Below, piece by piece: positions 20,960 to 32,044 of a stretch of DNA of 64,000 nucleotides. Below the pieces are notes generated by a model, which saw only the letters and a list, made by a program, of their open reading frames with translations, did not search any database and was not told the DNA's origin. The stretch is from Corbicula japonica (taxonomy: Eukaryota; Mollusca; Bivalvia; Venerida; Cyrenidae): contig JAZAYU010000036.1 in the NCBI GenBank assembly GCA_038501625.1, positions 5,928,366-5,992,365 on the forward strand, given 5' to 3'. The first letter of the stretch is position 1. The number at the start of each line of letters is the position of its first letter. The translations under genes were made by a program, and so were the position numbers.

Positions 20960-21839
20960 CTTAAAATTTGTTTCCGTAGTATTATTTGTTTTGATTGTCC
21001 AGGGCAAAATAAATCTTTATGTCACCAATAAAGGTGACAGATACCATTACTTATGTAGTTCGTTTTAGCTTTTAATTGGCCTCGTGGTCATTTTGCCATC
21101 ATCATTGTATTCCCTTGATTCAATAGTCTCCATTTCTCAAAAATTATCGAATCATCGGGCCTTCAATATTAAAACACGTTTTTGATTTGTTTTGTGTGTT
21201 GCTGTCTTCATGCATCCTGTATTTTTCACTGTTCGAATTAAAAACTGTGATTATGTTTCAATACAAGAGGAACTCGTTGAAAAAAAATCATAAAATCTAT
21301 ATTCATTTTTGCAACAATAATACACAAAACTGCTTTGCGTAGTAGAACATACGCCAGACTTGAAGTTCAGAGAACAGTATTTTTATTTTGTATAATTTGG
21401 CTTATGTAAATAAGCTGAGTTGACAAATTGATATTTACAATGATCAGTTAAACATTGACAGTCTCGTCTAGCTGTTTCTTATTAGATGGCACAATTAATA
21501 TCTCAGAAAAGCACTCAGATGCATTTACAAACGATTAATTTATCTAGTTGGTGTCTTTACATTTCGATAGCAGTTTTTATTACAAACATTTAAGCTGAAA
21601 AGAATAACAATGTAGCTCTGGAATACAGACCAAAAAGAGGATGTCCTAATAAGAAGATTTTACGACAAAGCCTATTCAGAACAAATTTACTATCTTTGTC
21701 TCTTTTTGTTTTCTTAAACAATCATGGGAACGTAAAGATCAGTAAGCAATTAAAGATAAATAGATAAAATGGTCTCTTATGATCAAAACAAAACATCAAT
21801 TAAAAAATTGCTTTCCTCTTGCGAATGATGATGGCTTCA

Positions 21840-22075
21840 GGTGGGTTGAGGAGTCTTATAAAGAACGCAGACGCCCGATACGTTTCTTTTATTCGTGCCC
21901 TTGCTGGCTTGACTCCAGGTGCTTTGTTCTTAGTATGGCCATTGTGTACATACCTTTGTTACTTGAAAATATCTTTAGCGTGTTGTATTTTATAAATTTT
22001 GTTTTCCTTGAATGCGATATTTCCGAGCTTATAGGTGCAAACCTTCTGGGGCAAGTGTGCGCTTTGTGACAGGTT
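21840..22075 (+). mobile_element. Decayed Naiad tail
   Basis: CGATACGTTTCTTTTATTCG, CTTGCTGGCTTGACTCCAG and CTTCTGGGGCAAGTGTG correspond in order to tail positions 12862, 12895 and 13084 of copy 1. A matching relic lies at about 36590-36690 in the other duplication copy, so it predates the duplication. The 96-residue frame over it is not a gene. Confidence 0.5.
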
Positions 22076-22629
22076 TAAGGAAAAAGCATGGCAGTAAAGA
22101 AAGACGCATATTCAAGTAATTCAAGGCTCTTCTAATTTTCTTTCCAGTGTCCGATGATATAAGATGATCATTTTAAAAGCAAGAATATCTTGCATTGATT
22201 GTTAAGAAACATGTTTTATAAGAAAACTTCATAATAATTGATCGTCATAATTAATTTAACCATATTGAATTCATTCTGTGAAGAATGTTCTATGATCCTT
22301 AGCACTATAGAACTAGCATAATGGACTGAAAGCTTGTAAAGTCTTAAAAATTGGAACATCTTCTTAAGCCGTTATATTCTATATAATAGACATATATATG
22401 TTTTGACTATAGATAAGTAAGTCAAACTTAATTTGCAAGCATAACTTAATAAAATAATTTGTTAGAGAAATGAAATTCGCATATCAGCCGACATCACTCT
22501 CAGTAAAAACAGTCCATTAACAAAATAGAGAAATAAAGCGTACGGTAACTTGGAAATACTTTTATCGGGATAAAAACATTTCTAGGAAGAACCAAACTCA
22601 CATTTTCTCAATAAAGTATATTTGAAAAA

Positions 22630-23220
22630 AGTAAAATATGCAAATCAGGAATCGCCACACCCACAAAACACAGCCTCCCCACGCAGCAAAAAAGACGGAG
22701 GATTCAAGAGAGCATGTTTGTTATAATTATGTCATTTCAAATAAGACGCCACAAACGCCACAAACAATGAAAGAAAAAGAGAACCTTTGGGGTCGCCGCT
22801 TTGGAACGGTCACTGGAAAAGAATTTGCCACTGGGGGTTCAAACCCTAACCCTAACCCTAACCCAACCTCACACTTGCCACAACAGGTCCTCACATCACA
22901 AAACAAGCACAAGTTGTCTTAGTGAAATAACTCCAACCCATCCATCAGCTTAACAATGTTGCCTGCAAAAGTACACAAACATATAAAACATAAGAAGCTA
23001 ATAGCATTGAAAAGCCAAAGGGGCGGTTACTCAATGACCTTACCGAGATCAGAGCACCTGGAGTCAATTCAGCAAGAACACGATGGCAGGGATAAAAGAA
23101 ACAAATTGAGCTTTTAGGTTCTTTTAAGAAAAGATGTCCCAATAAACATAAAAATCTCCATAAAAATCTGGCTGTGTAATATCTTGTTGCAAAAGTGATT
23201 TTAAAGCAAGAAACACACAC
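22630..23220 (-). mobile_element. Naiad fragment with internal deletion
   Basis: Reading from its 3' terminus: ATATGCAAATCAGGAATCGC, GCCTCCCCACGCAGC, CCTTTGGGGTCGCCGC, the poly-(CCCTAA)-like CCTAACCCTAACCCTAACCC, GCTTAACAATGTTGCCTGC, AAGCCAAAGGGGCGG and GAGCACCTGGAGTC. A jump of about 220 bases then leads to coding sequence for KSLLQQDITQPDFYGD on the minus strand (about 23150-23205). Other tails have one AACC-type block where this copy has about four CCCTAA units. Confidence 0.7.
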
Positions 23221-23744
23221 ACAAACATCAAGAATACTAATGTCATATTGTCAAATGAATTTACTTTCGGAACCCGAATATTAAACTTATCATACACATG
23301 GGATTCAATCAGCATGATTACGATGGCAGAAGTCGTAACTTTGCTGTAAAATCAATTGAGATCTTCTTAAAATTTATACCTATCGTACAACCAAAGATGT
23401 TAGCAGAGTAAATAGGTCAAACAACATGCAAGTGATGTAAATATGCTGTTATAATGAATTCATTTATGGGTTTTATGAATAGATAATATAGAAGCCGTTA
23501 ACAGCAAAGGAACTATATTTATGTATTGCAGTCTGGAATTAACTGACCCTGCTAATGGATATTATATTTATAGACACAACAGTAAAAACGATAGCGTCAT
23601 GAAATCTTATAAGTAAATAAATTTTAGAACAGCTTCGTTAAGTTTTGCTGGATTGAGTTTTTCCCTTTGAAAAACAATAATGCGTGAAACTTAATAGCAA
23701 AACAGATAAAATAGAAATTAGATAAAGATGTTTTCAATCCCCAG

Positions 23745-23895
23745 TGACTCAATGTTCTTATTTTCGGTAATTTTTTTTGTGGTTTCATCATTGAAATTGA
23801 ACAGTTTTTCCATGCTCTTGCTCTTTTTTTCTCTCCTTTTTGGCTTGCTGGAGAGGCTGTGCGTTCTGGTCGTGGAGATTCCTGTATGAATATTT
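23745..23895 (+). mobile_element. Naiad PLE 3'-terminal scrap
   Basis: GTGGTTTCATCATTG, CCATGCTCTTGCTC, GGAGAGGCTGTGCGTTCTGG and GTGGAGATTCCTGTATGA follow the order of the last ~140 tail bases, diverged. It is absent from the other duplication copy. Confidence 0.5.
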
Positions 23896-24394
23896 TACCA
23901 GACGTTCTATTTAAAAGCATATAATTATTCAACTATAAACAGAGTTATATTAGCTTGGGTATTGAAATCACTCCTTTTAAATGACAGAAATATTCGAGGA
24001 TTATTCTCAACTAATACCAGTAAAGGACTTCCTTAGTGTTGAAAGGTGTTAAATAGTTTCTCTGCAATTAAACAATTACTTCAGAGGATGAAGGATGCAT
24101 ACTAATACATGAACGAACTTGGATATCATTACACGAGTTTTAAAGATTTGATTGAAAACAATGAGGAAAATAATAGTAATTTTGTCAATTTCTCAAGTAT
24201 ATTAAAAAGAAAGAAATATTCTCCAGTGCTCTGCATGCCTCTTGTTGATCCCTATCAATTTATCGCTTCGATTGCCTTTTTGGTTTCACGGCGGTGACAG
24301 GGCTTTATTAGTATTAACAGAATTTTGAGGGAACCCTTAAAACAACTTCAAGGTCGGGTTAGTATTAATGTGTTTTTTCTGTTATGGTCTTTAT

Positions 24395-24570
24395 TAACCT
24401 TAGACGATACGCCACTGATCATGATGTTTATCTGAACATACAACAATGAATTTTCCATGTTCACCGCCGTATGCATACCATCGTTTGGGATGGACCAGAC
24501 TTGAACTGTTTACTATCGTGAACAGATTTCAAAGTTCCCTTTTTATCTATTACCTTAGAAAAGCTATAAT
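24395..24570 (-). repeat. Dispersed repeat family B, inside the duplication
   Basis: GATACGCCACTGATCATGA, TACCATCGTTTGGGATGG and GAACTGTTTACTATCGTG match the minus-strand order seen at 6185. The same element is at 37430-37690, so it was present before the duplication. Confidence 0.5.
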
Positions 24571-25149
24571 ATATACCGAGTGTGCTTCTGTATATTACTA
24601 TTCTTTATGCCTCAAAACGCATCTTGATGGAAAGTGTCCGTTTTCTCTTTTATTGAAATTGATCATTGTATAATTATACTCTCTTCTTTCCTCTTTACAT
24701 TTCGGCTTTGTCTACTGAATGTACGTGTAGCAAGCAAATCCAATGATGCATATTTTACTTTTTCTAAACGTGATATTTAATAAAAATTTACAAGAATAAA
24801 TAGAAGATTTTCGAAAACTTAAACACGAAATCGAAGTACAGGGACAGGGGCTAGAGGAACAAGTTGAAAAGGTTATTAAAGGGGTCTCATAAAATCAGGA
24901 AAACAACAAGTTAACCAGCTTATTACGCATACGTTTTTAACTATTATACGGCTATTGTCTGTTTACTTCTTTTATTTCCCAATAACATTTGTTGCGCGCT
25001 ATAACGTCAATGACATGTGATTGATATGGTTTCAGTTACATCATTAAGACAAATTGTCTGGTTCAATTACGGTTGAAAAACAGAAAAGGAAACATGCAGC
25101 TAGACGTTCAGTTAGCAATCGTCACTATTTTATGGCTTAGCAAAATTGG

Positions 25150-25255
25150 TAAATGATATTGCCTCTACCTGGGAGCGAACCCGCTCAGTCACGGCGACAG
25201 CGCCTAGCCTTGCAATTCCAAAGACGCAACCGATTGAGTTAGACACCCCCCCCCC
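25150..25255 (-). mobile_element. tRNA-derived SINE (family S1)
   Basis: Same core as 4975-5110: on the minus strand TAACTCAATCGGTTGCGTC, GGCTAGGCGCTGTCGCC and GCGGGTTCGCTCCCAGG. It ends at a C-run (25246-25257). Confidence 0.6.
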
Positions 25256-26825
25256 CCTGAAAAAAATCTTTCTAAGTTGTATGTTTTAATTTTCACTATT
25301 AATATTTTGTAAAGTGTATTATATCATGTTTGAAGATATTGAACACAAACGTTTTGACAGTAATCTAATATGTAATTGCTTAAAGTTCGATCTTCGCCAT
25401 TACAAATCAATCCTTTTTCTTTATTGTTAGATTCAATTCGTGCAAAGTACTATTCGTGCAAAGAATTCTTCGTGCAAAGTAGTATAATTATAATAATAGA
25501 ATGGCTGAAGCTATTTCCTATTGATCGTTAGGCTAATTTTCCCGATGATAAAAATACAAACCTAGATGGTATGCACTTAGCCTTGCATGTACTTTAAGTC
25601 GTGAAGGTGTAATTTAAGTGGCCAAATATGTCAACTTAATAAACAAAGTAGAAATATTAAAACTGTATGAATTTGAAAATTTACACCTTGTGTTTAAACT
25701 GAATTTTATGGCAATTACATTATATTGAATGTCATTATCCCCAAAACTACCAACTTTTCATGACGAAATTTAACGTGTAAAAACGTGCATGCCGTTATAT
25801 TGTAGACAGGTGGAAAGAGCTTTTTTGAAAAACAATGAGTAAGACGACAAAACAACCATTTACGTACTTCTGATAGATAATTATTTCAAATATCATTTTC
25901 GTCCAAAACGTTTGATGATTCCGTGAGAAATTCGTAGAATGTAAGCATTAAACATCAATAAATGTAAATTACGTATAATTCTTAAAAAATACTTTCCATT
26001 TATGAGAGAGGCCAGCTCATTATGTTTTTATTTCGTAATGTTTATTTAATAAGCTAAATAATTAACATCAATCAAAGAAGTTCACAGTGGTACTCTGATT
26101 TTTAACAGGCTGAACAGTTGTGGTTAATCCCATATGACCAAAAATGGGTAATTATAGCAAATACCGTTCGTTTATTTAAAACAGTGACAACAAAATGTTT
26201 TTCTCTTGTTGGAAACAATTATTTACGTCCTACCTACCAATTTTTGCCGGACAATGCCCTTAGCTTCGTGTTTCTTTTTCTATATTTGTGTGTTTTCGCA
26301 TGCAACATTGTCTATATTTGTTTGAATGAGAATATAAAATTCTGAATTACAGAAAGTTGGGATGGCAGGGCGTTATTTATATCATATGTAGTTTATAATG
26401 GATCTGAAACTAAACCCATACCCTGCACTGTTGAAAATATCTAGACTTTGTGCTTTCCATGATCCGAATGAGAACAAATTGCTTGACATTTTATACAACC
26501 GAAATTTTATAGAACTCAAGCTACAAGTTTACCGTTTTCTACACTCAGGCTGCAGATGGGCATAGAACAATATATTATGTATATCTAAATAATTAAAAAG
26601 GAAACTTTCAAGACCCCCGATGTACTCGTATATTCTAATAAGTGTTCGATTCGACGAAAATGCAGACAGTGCAGGATTCGATACAATTAAATGATCTGCT
26701 AGCAATGTAAGAGAACGTTACAGGCATTAATGTCGCGGGAATAAAATCAAATGACGGGAAATAATTATAATCAATTGTTCTACACTGAATTAATGTCGTT
26801 ACTTGTTTTTTGAATTACGTTAGTT
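25256..26825. other. Non-coding sequence
   Basis: No gene is supported. GCATGCAACATTGTC at about 26297 matches a short piece of the Naiad tail. A triplet of ATTCGTGCAAAG-like words lies at about 25436-25480. Confidence 0.35.
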
Positions 26826-26957
26826 ATTGTCCAACAATATTGACCTGGTACTCTGATGCGAACTAATATATTGATATGTTCGCTGGTAAGATACCAGTGT
26901 TTATCCAATGACCTGCACGACAATAAATGAAGTGCAATGTTAATATTGTTGGACAAT
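26826..26957. mobile_element. Small inverted-repeat element
   Basis: A 132-base unit bounded by ATTGTCCAACAATATT and its perfect reverse complement AATATTGTTGGACAAT. It has no coding capacity and looks like a miniature inverted-repeat element, abutting the MITE relative at 26971. Confidence 0.55.
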
Positions 26958-26970
26958 CCAAATCTTACAT

Positions 26971-27368
26971 ATTATTATACTGCAAATAAATTTCCTTGAA
27001 TTTGATTGGATAATTTGCCGCTGATGTATATCCGTATTTACGGATCGGCCGTAGATATGAACTGCACGCGCCTTAATTTCCCCGTCTGGCCTCCCACCTT
27101 TTGTTGTCGTCCGCCATTTTGTTTTGAATTTCCGTAAAAATGCATAATTTGAAGCCGATCTTGTAAATTATAAAGCGGTATGCTTAGGGATTACTAAAAT
27201 TGTTACAGAAAATATTTCTGTTATGTTTTTAACGTTGAAAACGATCAGATTATTCTCAAATTTTGTAAATAAAAATCAAATGGATAGTCCATTCTATTTC
27301 TATAGAAGTGACGTCATGCAGGTAAATTAATGACGTCAGACATGTAATTATTGAGGTTCTCAGAGGGG
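26971..27368 (-). mobile_element. MITE, inverted and truncated relative of 56136-56628
   Basis: Starts with the terminal ATTATTATACTGCAAA and continues GATTGGATAATTTGCCGCTG, GCCGTAGATATGAACTGCAC, GTCTGGCCTCCCACC, GTCGTCCGCCATTTTG and GACGTCATGCAGGTAAATTA. This is the reverse complement of the 56-kb element for about 400 bases at high identity. The second terminus is missing. Confidence 0.7.
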
Positions 27369-29479
27369 ATAAGTCTTCCAGGTGCATTGAATGCAGTTGA
27401 AAGCATTTTACTATTTACTCTATCATTTGTTTCAAATGATTTTCTTCAAGGGAACGGTAGAGTTTTCCTCAAGCATGTTCTTATTCCAACTCTTAGATAA
27501 AATACACACACATGGTAGTTCTAATTATATCAACAGCATGACATATTTTTGCTTATAGACTTTTATAACGTTTAATGTACATACACAAACATATCTTATT
27601 TTAATGGACCTCATTATTTCATTTCCAAAATTGATAAAAGGTCTAAATGTTATTTATTTTGGATAATGTTAAGAAAAGAATCCAGAGACGAAAATATATA
27701 TGAACATTGTATTTTTTCATGCAATTAGTTCATAGAAATAATCGGATATGCGATGCAAGATATTCCTAAATTAACTATGTTAAATATTTGTTTTAAATGA
27801 TATAGGTTCTGATAAATAAACACTTCTATGAATTTTGAAATCTATCTTATGTCTGTGTTCATTTTACATGTTTGCGCTATTTTGTCGCAAAATGTACTGC
27901 GTCTTTAATATTAAAATACGAATGTGTTTGACCTGTTACTGTAATATTTGTAGTTAACGAAAGTAAGATGTCGCTTAATTGATAATTTCTAGGATTTATG
28001 ATTACTGTTGTCGTCAAAATTTGTAAATGAATAATGAAACGTAGGAATTCGTCCTATTTCCACATCTTCGGTAAAAGTTTTGACTATAAATCATTTAGTT
28101 TTCTTTCTTCCTTATTTCTGTCATTGTCTTAAATTTCTAAAACAAAGAAAACGTTTATAGAATCAGAAAACCATTAATGTAGCGACTGGTTGCTAATTAA
28201 TTTTAAAACACATCAACTTTTGCCAATTTAATAAACTTTTACTCATACCGAAAAATAAAGTGTTGCGTTTTCGTTGGCAGTCAGTATACGTATCTTAATG
28301 ATGCCCGTGTTGATTAAGCGTCTTCGAAGATAAGTTATACTTAATATCTAAATTAAATGAAATTTCTTGAATCTTTCTCTTTGTCCGTTTTAATAATTAT
28401 CAAGTTAACCTTATCATCTTGTAATTCACAAGATATAAATACTGTTTGTACCATATACTTCGGCTTAGGTTTAATCAATGTTTGTGTGCTAACTGAACGG
28501 TCACTAGAATGCCAGACGGCCAGTGCGTGGTGGTGTTTACTATTTCCTGTATATATTTTTTTTCATTCTCTTGTCCAAACACTGAACTTCTCTTGTACCT
28601 GGACCATTACTATCTCTCCGTCTTAAAATGTGACTCGATGGCAGATACGATGGACTTTGATTTATTTAAACTACCTTCTACGACTTTTGTGTCAAAGAAG
28701 TTAGCCACCCGTGAATTGTTTTATGAATGGCGTTTTCAGCAGACAAACTTGAACCCTTTGAGAGGCCAGGTTTGACGGGACACGCCCTTACAAAAATGTT
28801 TCTCTGTTTCTCATAGGACACTATCTCCTGAATCTGGATCATTTACTCTTTTGTCCTCACAGCCTCACCTACAAGAAAATTAAATATAGTCTTAATGAAT
28901 AGCCCCCTGTGTGATAAGCGAGGTAATAAATTCACAAAATGCAAAGAGATTAGGTTGTTGCAACAGTGGAAATGGATTTCCCCAAATACCAGGATATGGT
29001 GTACCTTCCGTATCTTTTCGTATAAAAATAGCCAGAGTTCAAGACAGATTATTTTATTTCAATGAAGGCAGCTTAATTTACATTGAAACTTTTAAAATGG
29101 TCAAGGTGTTGGTTTGCATCCATTAAGCAATAAAATTATTATTAACCACAATTAAAGACCATATAATTATATTAACTTTATCAGCAATAGCACGTATGTT
29201 GCTTATTTTATCATATAGCGATAATTGGTATTTTTTTACGATAACATAGTAGTTTTGTTCAAGTTTATTAACCGTCAAACTTAAAAGATAAAACAATTTA
29301 TAAGGATGATTAAACATACATGTAAGAAAATAGAACGCTAAGTTCGAGCTATTGTAAAACAATATGAAAGTTGAAAAGAAGAAGTTAAATGACAAAGCAA
29401 AATATATTTGCTACTTGTTTAGTTCGTGTATAGGATGCAAAATACTAATATTTTTTACAATGATAAATTAATGGTAAGA
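27369..29479. other. Non-coding sequence
   Basis: No gene is supported. A frame at 28357-28626 starts with a hydrophobic stretch (MKFLESFSLSVLIIIK) but shows no splice partner, homologue or domain. Confidence 0.35.
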
Positions 29480-29830
29480 CCATCGAACATTTTAACCAGG
29501 TTCTTCAGTGTGCAAACCTAACTCTTGTCATATGGTTGATTACTATACAAATTATTTAATAAACACATATACATGTACTAATCATTAACCAAACACAATA
29601 AAATTGTTTAATAAACACAATTATGAATATCAACAAAACAGAATACTCATTTTTAACTAAACTCAAAACTGACTGCTAACTAAACACAAAAATCATTGCC
29701 TACACTAAACACAAAGCTCACTTAAACACAAAAATATCAATACTAACTACTGGCTGAACATATTACTAATTCTTAACTTAATACAATACTTACTATTATT
29801 ATAACTAAACACAATATCGACTAAACTTAT
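29480..29830. repeat. Degenerate TAAACACAA-rich repeat
   Basis: The word CTAAACACAA or TAAACACAA recurs about a dozen times with irregular spacing between 29570 and 29815. The first bases (TTTTAACCAGGTTCTTCAG) resemble a Naiad tail relic on the minus strand. Confidence 0.45.
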
Positions 29831-30710
29831 TTAACAGTCATTTTCTGAAAATGTAAAATAATATGGTTAATTCTTTTTCAGTAACGACTTATAGCCATTT
29901 CTGCTTATGAAACACACAAACACACACTCACACAGACGTAACAAAGAAACATCATTTAAACCAGAAAAACTGTGTTTTTCTAACGTGTCTTTAAAGCGTT
30001 TGTTTTACAAATGAAACAAGACAGCCAAGTAATATAGTATGTTGTTCATCCATCTATTATTTTACAGTATATTTACGGTTCATAACTAAAAGGATGTTGA
30101 AGTTTTCGAAGATATTTTTTTTCCCAGGGTACCTCTTTGTTGAGTAACTTATATCGAATGTATGACTAATGGGAAATGATGTTGCTTTACGCCATGATAT
30201 TTAATTGAAATGAGATTTACGACGTCATAATGCTACGTTGTTGTAAATTATGGTATATTGTATTTACGTGGAAATTCCGTGTAAGTGATTGTTTAAAATC
30301 CGGGACGTTTAAAACTGTATTGGTCTTATAAAGGCCAGGAGAACGGTTCTGAATATTTGAGACTATAAATGCGTTTTTAACAGTTTAGTTTTATGTTTTT
30401 AAAAATTTGATTCCTTGGTTTTAAACTTAACCCTATTATAATATTGTTTTTTTTTCGAAAACGGTAATTGTCTGTCTTGGCTACCCTTACCTGAACTGAT
30501 GAATATTAAAGCGTGTGGGATTCTAACTTTTTACGCAAATCGTTATGTGTAAGCTATTCTACAAATGAACAATTAATTTAATTTATATGATGTTTATAAG
30601 TGTATGTTTGAAAAAAAAATCATGAAGAAAACGTCAATTAGCGCTATTTAAAGGCCTTAATCATGGTAGTGATAAGCCGCGCTGGTACTCTATAAGATCT
30701 TATTAATATA
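29831..30710. other. Non-coding sequence
   Basis: Only a short CA-rich stretch (29908-29937) stands out. Confidence 0.4.
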
Positions 30711-30912
30711 AAAATAAATGGAAAAGGAACTTTGAAAGCCAGGAACACGACAAATATGAGAATACTGTAGGCTCGGTTTGATTGAGACTGTTCACGGGCA
30801 GCATATCACTGCCCGCGCCGCTTAGGTTGAGCGCATATTTACACAAATACAGTGTACAATTTTGATCTATCCCAAAAGATGGTATGCATATGGCGGTATG
30901 CATAAAGAAATA
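30711..30912 (+). repeat. Dispersed repeat family B
   Basis: GGAACACGACAAATATGAG, GTAGGCTCGGTTTGATTGAG, CACGGGCAGCATATCACTGC, CGCCGCTTAGGTTGAGCGC, GTACAATTTTGATCTATCCC and GATGGTATGCATATGG. It is collinear with 9000-9260. Confidence 0.65.
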
Positions 30913-31256
30913 CTTCCTCCATCTACATTATAAATTATAATTTAAATTAAGTTGGATTGTGAAATTGTCAAAATCATGCTCAGTTGCAAGTGTTGTTCGT
31001 TTGGGTTGTGTGAAACGAAATACAATTTCACACATTAAGGAATTCGAATATCAATAAATCCATAAATTGTATACACATAAATTGTTATGTTTTTAACATT
31101 TATTTTAAAATAAAATGCTTAATGGACACACATTACAGCCGTCATTCATACTTTTTGTGAAACGAACTAAACCATGTATTCTTAAAACCTAAAACTATTC
31201 CTCCGAAATCCCGAAACCTTTCGGTTCAGGCGGTCACCAGTTAAGCGAGCTATTTG

Positions 31257-32044
31257 TACCGTAATCACCCTAAGTATAGGGACAGTTAAAGCAATAAAAA
31301 GTTTTATATTGAGGGTCCCAAAAAATTATTTTTTTCAAAAGGTGTCCCGATATTTCGAGTCGATTTGCAGGCTTGTACCAGTTATGTTTAAAAACAATAT
31401 ACGACGTCAGCCTAAACGAATCGACGTTACATAATTATGATTATACGAAATCAAACAAGTTTTAATATTTTTGTAGTTATTTTCTGTCTACAGTTTGAAG
31501 AATAATGTTTTTTGTGTGTTAAAACTTGTCAAGCATTATTTCATTAAGTGGTAATTGACATTCCGTTAATAAACAGATCGAAAAACAAGAGTAAAATACT
31601 TTGGATACGGGAATATTATAAGTTAAAATGAAAACGATAACCGTGTTTAATACAGGAGAGCGGAAGTTAAATAACAAAGAAGGTACAACGGTACTTTATA
31701 TTTATTCTAATTTTTCTTATTTGAATCCCTTATGGTCGATATATCTCAACGTTAAATGTTTTGTTGCAAATACACTGCATACCATCGACTAGCACGGCAA
31801 CTATGCCATAGCGTCGTAAAGATGAAGAACACGGGCCGACCTGCATAATTACCGAGCGCATTTTCAATCTCCCCAAATTAAGGAATGCAAACTACCGTTT
31901 CTGAAAGTGTCCCAAAACTAAGGGATACCAAAAAATACTGATCATAAAAGTGTCTCAAACTTTAGGGACACAAAAAATCATTTTCGTGAAAAATAAGAGT
32001 GTCCCAATATTTAGGGTGTCCCAATACTTAAGGTGATTACGGTA
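31257..32044. mobile_element. TA-flanked inverted-repeat DNA element
   Basis: The body (31259-32042) starts CCGTAATCACCCTAAGTATA and ends with the inverted counterpart ACTTAAGGTGATTACGG, each flanked by TA, as for Tc1/mariner-type insertions. Variants of GTGTCCCAATATTTAGGG recur at both ends in opposite orientation, giving composite, repeat-containing termini. No transposase frame is present, so it is non-autonomous. Confidence 0.65.

Larger units (their letters stand above)
20960..24960 (+). repeat. Segmental duplication, copy 1
   Basis: Collinear with 35860-38370. Matching anchors in order: GGCAAAATAAA with CACCAATAAAGGTGACAG (about 21003), CATCATCATTGTATTCCCTT (21099), TATTTTGTATAATTTG (21383), TTTGTCAATTTCTC (24180), AAGAAATATTCTCCAGTG (24210), CACGAAATCGAAGTACAGGG (24824) and CAGGAAAACAACAAG (24896). 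This copy is about 1.5 kb longer because of extra sequence at about 22540-23990, including a minus-strand Naiad fragment. By eye identity is roughly 75-80%. No coding sequence is supported. Confidence 0.65.

Noticed and set aside
28357..28626. Frame beginning MKFLESFSLSVLIIIK, possible secreted peptide
   Set aside because: No domain, no paralogue, no splice context. A single signal-like start in AT-rich DNA is weak.
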